A stretch of 64,000 nucleotides of DNA from Bacteroidia bacterium (GTDB taxonomy: Bacteria > Bacteroidota > Bacteroidia > JADZBD01): contig JADZBD010000016.1 of NCBI GenBank assembly GCA_020852255.1, forward strand, positions 124,001 through 188,000, given 5' to 3'. Numbering within the stretch: position 1 is the first letter of the stretch; each line of letters opens with the position of its first letter. Shown piece by piece: positions 58,993 through 64,000 of this stretch. The translations under genes and the position numbers were made by a program. Below the pieces are notes generated by a model. The model saw nothing but the letters and a program-made list of their open reading frames with translations, did no database searches and was not told the origin of the DNA.

Positions 58993-59646
58993 ATGGACCA
59001 GGCAAACGAAGACCTCCGGCACATTCGCTCCATCATGGAGCGGTCATCCCGATTTCTGTCATTAAGCGGACTTTCCGGCGTGTTTGCAGGTATTTATGCA
59101 CTGGCAGGAGCCTGGGTGGCCCGCTGGTATCTTACCCATCTGAGTACCGAAACCAGGTATGAATATTACGATTTCAGCCTGCAGTCATTGGCCGTACACG
59201 GTGAAGGTACACGTCACCTGGTAGATTTCTATACCTTTTTTATTCTGGATGCGGGGTCCGTTCTGATACTCTCTCTCCTTACCGGCTTTCTCCTCACCCG
59301 CCGGAAAGCGGCAAAGGCCGGACTGAAAGTATGGGATCCAACAAGCAAGCGCATGCTGATCAACCTGGGCATCCCGCTGGTTACCGGCGGGTTGTTCTGT
59401 CTTATAATGCTCTGGTATAACAACTGGTACCTTGTGGCACCCGCCACCCTGATCTTTTACGGCCTGGCCCTTATCAACGCCAGCAAATACACCTTCAATG
59501 ATATCCGTTATCTCGGTGTTTCTGAGATCATTCTCGGTCTCGTAGCTGCCTTCTTTGTTCCCTACTCCCTCTGGTTCTGGGCCTTAGGGTTCGGGGTGCT
59601 CCATATTATTTACGGCGTGGTCATGTGGGCCCGCTATGAGCGATGA
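58993..59646 (+). CDS. Six-helix membrane protein paired with regulator
   Basis: This 217 aa protein has about six hydrophobic helices (GLSGVFAGIYALAGAWVA; the FYTFFILDAGSVLIL stretch; LGIPLVTGGLFCLIMLW; LVAPATLIFYGLALI; ISEIILGLVAAFFVPY-type; FWALGFGVLHIIYGVVMW) and a short cytosolic N-terminus (MDQANEDLRHIRSIMERSSRF). Its stop overlaps the start of the winged-helix gene by 4 bases. Similar pairs are common in Bacteroidota and the pair may form a one-component regulated unit. Function unknown. Confidence 0.7.
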   Translation: MDQANEDLRHIRSIMERSSRFLSLSGLSGVFAGIYALAGAWVARWYLTHLSTETRYEYYDFSLQSLAVHGEGTRHLVDFYTFFILDAGSVLILSLLTGFLLTRRKAAKAGLKVWDPTSKRMLINLGIPLVTGGLFCLIMLWYNNWYLVAPATLIFYGLALINASKYTFNDIRYLGVSEIILGLVAAFFVPYSLWFWALGFGVLHIIYGVVMWARYER

Positions 59647-59939
59647 AAAATCCCATCATAAAACTTAATAAGGCCTTTGAATCCAGGGTGCGGCTTGGAA
59701 TCATGAGTATTCTTATGGTCAACGAGCGCGTGGACTTCAATACCCTGAAGGAAACCCTGGAGCTGACCGACGGCAATCTCGCTTCCCACCTCACCGCACT
59801 TGAAAAAGAAGGATACCTCAACGTCCGGAAATCCTTTCTCGGGCGAAAGCCCCACACTACTTATGGAGCAACACGACCCGGCGAAAAAGCCTTCAAAGAA
59901 CACCTGCACGGCCTGGAGAACCTTCTTAAAAAACGTTAA
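59643..59939 (+). CDS. Winged-helix transcriptional regulator
   Basis: This 98 aa protein is a single winged helix domain (KAFESRVRLGIMSILMVNER, then FNTLKETLELTDGNLASHL and the wing RKSFLGRKPHTTYGATRPG). It belongs to the family of small ArsR/MarR-like regulators often next to a membrane protein gene. Overlap with the upstream gene indicates co-expression. Confidence 0.85.
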   Translation: MKNPIIKLNKAFESRVRLGIMSILMVNERVDFNTLKETLELTDGNLASHLTALEKEGYLNVRKSFLGRKPHTTYGATRPGEKAFKEHLHGLENLLKKR

Positions 59940-59993
59940 CACGCAATAAATATATTTTTTTATCGTTTTACTTTGTATCTCAAAGTACTTTAT

Positions 59994-61412
59994 ATGAAAG
60001 TGAAATTCATTCTTCCTGCACTTACCGAAGCGGAAAGCCCCTATTGGAGGCCTGTCAAATACTCTCTTTTTCCGCCTCTGGGACTCACCGCGCTGGCGGC
60101 GTACCTGGGTCCGGATGATGAAGCATCACTTACCGACGAGCATGTGGAGACACTGGATTTAGAAGACAGGCCAGATCTTGTAGTGATCCAGGTATATATC
60201 ACGAATGCGTTCCGGGCTTACCGCTATGCCGATCACTACCGGGCAAAAGGCTGTTTTGTAGTATTGGGCGGCTTGCATGTAACTGCCTTGCCGGAAGAGG
60301 CGGCACAGCACGCCGACGCCATATTCATGGGTCCGGGAGAAGAAACATTCCCTGAATTTTTACATGATTTCCGGTCCCGGAATCCAAAAAAAGTATATTT
60401 CTCCTCTATCCGCACCTTGCAGGGAGTTCCTCCGGTACGACGCGACCTTATTAAGCGTCATCTCTATCTCGTTCCGAACAGTATTGTAGTTTCCCGGGGG
60501 TGCCCGCACCATTGCGGCTTCTGTTATAAGGATGCTTTCTTTGAGGGAGGGAGGTCCTTCTACACCCAACGCGTGGATGAGGCTCTAACGGAGATCAGCC
60601 GGCTTCCGGGACGGCACTTGTATTTCCTGGATGATCACCTGCTGGGTAATCGTCGGTTCGCGGAGGAGCTATTCGAGGGAATGAAGGGTATGAACCGGGT
60701 ATTTCAGGGGGCCGGTACGGTCGATTCTATACTGCGCGGAAACCTCATTGAGAAAGCGGCTGAAGCCGGTCTGCGTAGTTTGTTTGTAGGATTTGAAACA
60801 TTAAGTGCGAACAACCTCCGGGCTTCTAATAAAAAGCATAATCTGGGAAAAAATTATGAGAAGGCCATTCAACGGCTGCACGACTTCGGCATCATGATTA
60901 ACGGGAGTTTCGTTTTTGGGATGGATGACGACCGGGAAGATGTATTTGATCGCACCGTAGATTGGGCGGTAAAAAACGGCATCACCACTTCTACCTTTCA
61001 TATTATGACTCCGTACCCCGGCACCGCACTTTTCAGAGAAATGGAAGCAGCGAAACGGATCCTGCATCGGAGGTGGAATGAATACGATACCCGCACCGTT
61101 GTGTATAAAACAAGCGGAATGAGTGCGGAAGTCCTGAAGGCAGGTTACGACAGGGCCTACCGGAATTTTTATAGCTGGAGCAACATTACCAGGGCCAGCC
61201 TTGTACACGATAAAATAAAACATCAGCTTAAACATTTCGCCTATGCCGGTGGCTGGAAAAAATTTGAACCACTGTGGAACTTCGTGATTAAGAACCGGCG
61301 ATTAAACAATATGCTTCCATTGCTGGAAAGTGTTCTTGCCAAAACAAAAACTCAACCTGTTCCTCTCTCCTCTCCTATCCTGATTCAACAACAAAAACCA
61401 CATGCGGCATGA
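59994..61412 (+). CDS. B12-binding radical SAM protein
   Basis: This 472 aa protein has an N-terminal cobalamin-binding-like domain (SLFPPLGLTALAAYLGPDDE, VIQVYITNAFRAYRYADHYR, GCFVVLGGLHVTALPEEA) and a radical SAM domain with SRGCPHHCGFCYKD, the CxxxCxxC iron-sulfur motif. Similar proteins carry out methylations or other radical reactions on unknown substrates. It overlaps the next gene by 4 bases. The substrate cannot be predicted. Confidence 0.85.
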   Translation: MKVKFILPALTEAESPYWRPVKYSLFPPLGLTALAAYLGPDDEASLTDEHVETLDLEDRPDLVVIQVYITNAFRAYRYADHYRAKGCFVVLGGLHVTALPEEAAQHADAIFMGPGEETFPEFLHDFRSRNPKKVYFSSIRTLQGVPPVRRDLIKRHLYLVPNSIVVSRGCPHHCGFCYKDAFFEGGRSFYTQRVDEALTEISRLPGRHLYFLDDHLLGNRRFAEELFEGMKGMNRVFQGAGTVDSILRGNLIEKAAEAGLRSLFVGFETLSANNLRASNKKHNLGKNYEKAIQRLHDFGIMINGSFVFGMDDDREDVFDRTVDWAVKNGITTSTFHIMTPYPGTALFREMEAAKRILHRRWNEYDTRTVVYKTSGMSAEVLKAGYDRAYRNFYSWSNITRASLVHDKIKHQLKHFAYAGGWKKFEPLWNFVIKNRRLNNMLPLLESVLAKTKTQPVPLSSPILIQQQKPHAA

Positions 61413-62080
61413 AGATCAATTTTGCGTTTTTAGGACTATCCACTGTATTTGCACTCTTTCTGCTGGGTTTGAGAGTAGTGGAGACCAATACACTGAAATA
61501 TATTTTTCTGGCCTGGAACCTGGTACTCGCCTGGATGCCTATATTCATGGCCTTGCTCCTGAAAGAAGTCAGCAAGGATCTCCGGTTCAGGTGGCCACAT
61601 CTGTTCATTCTGGGAGGCTGGCTGCTTTTTCTTCCCAACGCTCCGTATTTGATCACCGATCTGCTTCATTTAAGACCAAGGGAAGGGGCCCCGTTCTGGT
61701 TTGATGTGTGCCTGGTTGGAATATTTGCCTGGAATGGCATCGCGACCGGACTGGCTTCCACGCGGATTATTCATCTGTACCTGATCCGTAATGTTGGAAA
61801 ATGGAAGTCGGCAATACTGATCACCCTTTGTTTCATGCTTTGCGGTTTTGGCGTGTACCTCGGGAGAGTGGAACGCTGGAATTCCTGGGATATATTGTCT
61901 GATCCGCTGGCGCTTCTCAACAATATAACGGATCTTATATTAAATCCCTTTGAACATCCGGGCATGCTGGGCATGAGTTCCATCTTCTTTTTATTTCTCT
62001 CATTGGCCTATTTCAGCACACATGGTGTGCATCTTTCCTTAAAAAACACAGCGCATGAAAAAAACCGTATTGAGTTTTAA
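61409..62080 (+). CDS. DUF1361 membrane protein
   Basis: This 223 aa protein has about six hydrophobic helices and the family elements LAWNLVLAWMPIFMALLL, FLPNAPYLITDLLHL (the DUF1361 NAPY motif) and GFGVYLGRVERWNSWD. Function unknown. It overlaps the radical SAM gene by 4 bases and dgkA by 26 bases, so the three are translationally coupled. Confidence 0.82.
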   Translation: MKINFAFLGLSTVFALFLLGLRVVETNTLKYIFLAWNLVLAWMPIFMALLLKEVSKDLRFRWPHLFILGGWLLFLPNAPYLITDLLHLRPREGAPFWFDVCLVGIFAWNGIATGLASTRIIHLYLIRNVGKWKSAILITLCFMLCGFGVYLGRVERWNSWDILSDPLALLNNITDLILNPFEHPGMLGMSSIFFLFLSLAYFSTHGVHLSLKNTAHEKNRIEF

Positions 62081-62414
62081 ATACGCCATCCGTGGCATTG
62101 CTCAGTTATTCCTGACGCAACGGAATGCAAGAATCCATTTGCTTGCACTGATTACCGTTGTTACTTTTGGCTTCTGGTTCAGAATTGAACAACACGAATG
62201 GCTTTGGCTGCTGGCTGCTTCAGGTTTCGTACTCACTGCAGAAGGATTTAACACCTCCATAGAATACCTCACTGATCTTGCATGTCCGGATTTTTCAAAT
62301 CAGGCAGGAAAGGTAAAAGATATTGCTGCCGGGGCGGTATTGTTAGCGGCGCTTACTGCCGTGGTGGTGGGACTGATTGTATTTGTGCCAAAAATCGGGC
62401 TAGCCATGTTCTAA
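62055..62414 (+). CDS. dgkA: Diacylglycerol/undecaprenol kinase family protein
   Basis: This 119 aa protein has three TM helices and the DgkA motif GFVLTAEGFNTSIEYLTDLAC followed by AGKVKDIAAGAVLLAALTAVVVG. It phosphorylates diacylglycerol or undecaprenol in the inner membrane, recycling lipid carriers. Its start lies 26 bases inside the DUF1361 gene. Confidence 0.88.
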   Translation: MKKTVLSFKYAIRGIAQLFLTQRNARIHLLALITVVTFGFWFRIEQHEWLWLLAASGFVLTAEGFNTSIEYLTDLACPDFSNQAGKVKDIAAGAVLLAALTAVVVGLIVFVPKIGLAMF

Positions 62415-62475
62415 TGTTCACTCCCGTTGATAGCGGGGGCGGCGAAAGCCGAACTACGAAATCGTTTAGAATCAG

Positions 62476-63744
62476 CTACCGCACCAATTTCTTTGTCAGC
62501 AATTCACTTCCGGCGTGAATACGTAGCAGGTACAATCCGCCCGCCAGCTCTTCAAGACTGATTTCATCCTTGTCTGTAAAACGCTTCCTGCTGATTAATG
62601 TTCCGGCAAGATTGTATAACTCCCATGCGGCTTCAACCCCGGGGCAGCTGATAATCCACGTATCATGGCCATTCTGTAAAATACGGATAGAGGAGATACC
62701 GGGATCACTCAGTCCTGTTGCAGGATTACTCCATTTGGCAATGTTAAAAGCCATGCCTCCGCCTGCAAGAGTAAAAATACCGCCTGCATACAGATAACCT
62801 CCGTATTTACTCAGGGCTTCAACGTTGTTGTTCATTCCCTGTACGCTCACCTGGCTCCAGGCACTGCCATTCCATTTGGCGATCCGGTTTGCGGTAACTA
62901 ACCCTGCGGTTGTAAAGGCTCCGCCTGCGTACAGTTCTCCGTTATAAACCGTCAGGGCTTTCACATCACCTCCCCCCATCCCGGTTCCAAGTGCAGACCA
63001 GGCAGAACCATTCCATTCAGCGATGTAGGTAGCCGGACTGCCTCCGGCATTCTGAAAAAATCCGCCGCATATCAACTTCCCATTATACACACACATAGCT
63101 GCAACCCTGGCATCCATTCCCACACCGACCGCCGACCAGGTGCTGCCATTATATTTTGCAATGTAACTGGCCGAGGTATTGACAATGGTAGTGAAATCGC
63201 CTCCCACATATAATTCGCCGTTATAAACAGCCATGCACCTTACACCGGCACTGGTACTATTCCCGAACCCGGTCCATGTACTTGTACCCTCATTCCATTT
63301 GGTAATGTTATAGCTCTGGTTCGGACCGGCAGTATTAAAGGTGCCACCAATGAATAGTTCACCCTGGTATTGCTGCATGCAGTACACATTATTATTAATG
63401 CCTGTGGTGAGGGGAGTCCATGTGTTTCCGTCCCACTTGCCGATATGATTGATGGGAGTAGATCCGGACATTGTAAAATTACCGCCCATATGCATCTCCC
63501 CGTTATACAAAGTCATGCAGAAGGCCGAATTATTCAGGCCGGAACCCACATTGCCCCATGCCGAGCCGTTCCACGATACTACCCGGGTGCCGGGGCTGGT
63601 AAAATCACCGCCCACATACAACAAGTTAGCAATGGTATCATTATACATAACATGCACCGCGTTATTGGTCCCCGAAAGCACAGCAGACCATTGGGCAAAT
63701 GAAAACGCGGGTAAAATCAGCAGGAGGATAGTCATTCGGTTCAT
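62476..63744 (-). CDS. T9SS-secreted repeat protein
   Basis: This 422 aa protein has a signal peptide (LLLILPAFSFAQ) and about seven repeats of roughly 48 residues with the consensus YNGELYVGGDFTTAG, IAKWNGSAWSxVG and GMxxxVxAM. The repeats form a propeller-like surface. The end carries a type A sorting domain (LEELAGGLYLLRIHAG...). The start at 63744 gives a clean signal peptide. The repeat is a typical Bacteroidota secreted unit of unknown ligand. Confidence 0.75.
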   Translation of the reverse strand: MNRMTILLLILPAFSFAQWSAVLSGTNNAVHVMYNDTIANLLYVGGDFTSPGTRVVSWNGSAWGNVGSGLNNSAFCMTLYNGEMHMGGNFTMSGSTPINHIGKWDGNTWTPLTTGINNNVYCMQQYQGELFIGGTFNTAGPNQSYNITKWNEGTSTWTGFGNSTSAGVRCMAVYNGELYVGGDFTTIVNTSASYIAKYNGSTWSAVGVGMDARVAAMCVYNGKLICGGFFQNAGGSPATYIAEWNGSAWSALGTGMGGGDVKALTVYNGELYAGGAFTTAGLVTANRIAKWNGSAWSQVSVQGMNNNVEALSKYGGYLYAGGIFTLAGGGMAFNIAKWSNPATGLSDPGISSIRILQNGHDTWIISCPGVEAAWELYNLAGTLISRKRFTDKDEISLEELAGGLYLLRIHAGSELLTKKLVR

Positions 63745-63797
63745 GAACGGGCTCTTTAGCAAGTAAAGATAAAAAAAAGGGCGAAATGTTATCTGTT

Positions 63798-64000
63798 TCA
63801 CTTCACCACGAACTCCCGGATAAACATGACAACGGATGCAAGATAGAAGTCGTTATTTACTTTCTTCCTGAATCCATGCCCTTCATCTTTCCCAAGGAGA
63901 TACCAAACAGGATTTCCGTTCTTTTTCAGTGCGTCCACCATTTGCTCCGCTTCCGTTGCCGGCACCCTCGGATCATTCAACCCCTGCACAATAAACATTG
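63798..64000 (-). CDS. C-terminal part of an S9-family (prolyl oligopeptidase-like) peptidase, cut by window edge
   Basis: Only the last 67 residues are present; the reading frame continues past the right edge. The sequence FIVQGLNDPRVPATEAEQMV, WYLLGKDEGHGFRKK matches the end of S9 peptidases, with the catalytic Asp (ND) and His (EGHG). It is a partial gene. Confidence 0.8.
   Translation of the reverse strand, partial: MFIVQGLNDPRVPATEAEQMVDALKKNGNPVWYLLGKDEGHGFRKKVNNDFYLASVVMFIREFVVK

Noticed and set aside
1-64000. CRISPR array or insertion sequence
   Set aside because: No regularly spaced direct repeats of CRISPR type and no transposase or terminal inverted repeats could be seen.

Overview
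The window looks like chromosome from a Bacteroidota bacterium. Several genes are preceded by the TAnnTTTG promoter element of that phylum. Secreted proteins end in type IX secretion (T9SS) sorting domains, a PorP/SprF-type gene is present, the heavy-metal RND pump is fused to its TolC channel, and the tiny ribosomal protein THX is encoded. I cannot place it below phylum. No rRNA, tRNA, tmRNA or CRISPR array is visible.

Positions 1-19.5 kb read as an accessory island. The DNA is visibly AT-richer than what follows: by hand, bases 2341-2400 hold 18 G/C of 60 and bases 21121-21180 hold 30 of 60. It has two cargoes. The first (about 0.75-5.6 kb) is a compact defence operon of the CBASS type: an HTH regulator, a cGAS/DncV-like nucleotidyltransferase, a TIR-STING effector, a DUF2188/CFI-box protein and an AbiGi-like protein, with spacings of -1 to +6 bases. 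A divergent HTH-ImmA/IrrE protein, whose zinc motif reads YELGH instead of HExxH, faces it. The second (about 5.6-19.5 kb) is one long plus-strand metal-handling array: a Cys-rich DUF6660-like protein, a small membrane peptide, a CzcA-TolC fusion, a CzcB-like adaptor, a PepSY-like protein, two related lipoproteins, a haem/beta-propeller lipoprotein, a His-rich lipoprotein, a coiled-coil protein, a Zn/Cd-type P-type ATPase and an M1 peptidase with a sorting tail. Its junction with the core chromosome (19467-19951) holds no intact gene, only out-of-frame protein-like fragments and hairpins.

From 19.95 kb onward the genes are ordinary chromosome: an oligopeptide ABC importer (binding protein and two enlarged permeases, no ATPase), 3-hydroxyacyl-CoA dehydrogenase, M23 peptidase, DASS symporter, fmt, HU, an arginase-family enzyme, trmH, THX, a CoA transferase, and a bioD-bioA-yhhQ operon with bioF 5 kb away. 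These are followed by outer-membrane proteins, three SpoIIE-type phosphatases (two as tandem TPR sensors), an FG-GAP protein, a phosphoesterase, a DUF2779 two-nuclease protein, a gliding-type T9SS cargo paired with PorP/SprF, and the split transhydrogenase pntA1-pntA2-pntB. The window closes with a membrane protein/winged-helix pair, a B12-radical SAM protein, DUF1361, dgkA, a repeat-rich T9SS protein, and the C-terminus of an S9 peptidase cut by the window edge.

The most interesting system is the defence operon. TIR-STING effectors are an established class that respond to cyclic di-GMP-type signals and destroy NAD+, but the two extra downstream genes and the apparently protease-dead divergent regulator are not part of the standard description as I know it.
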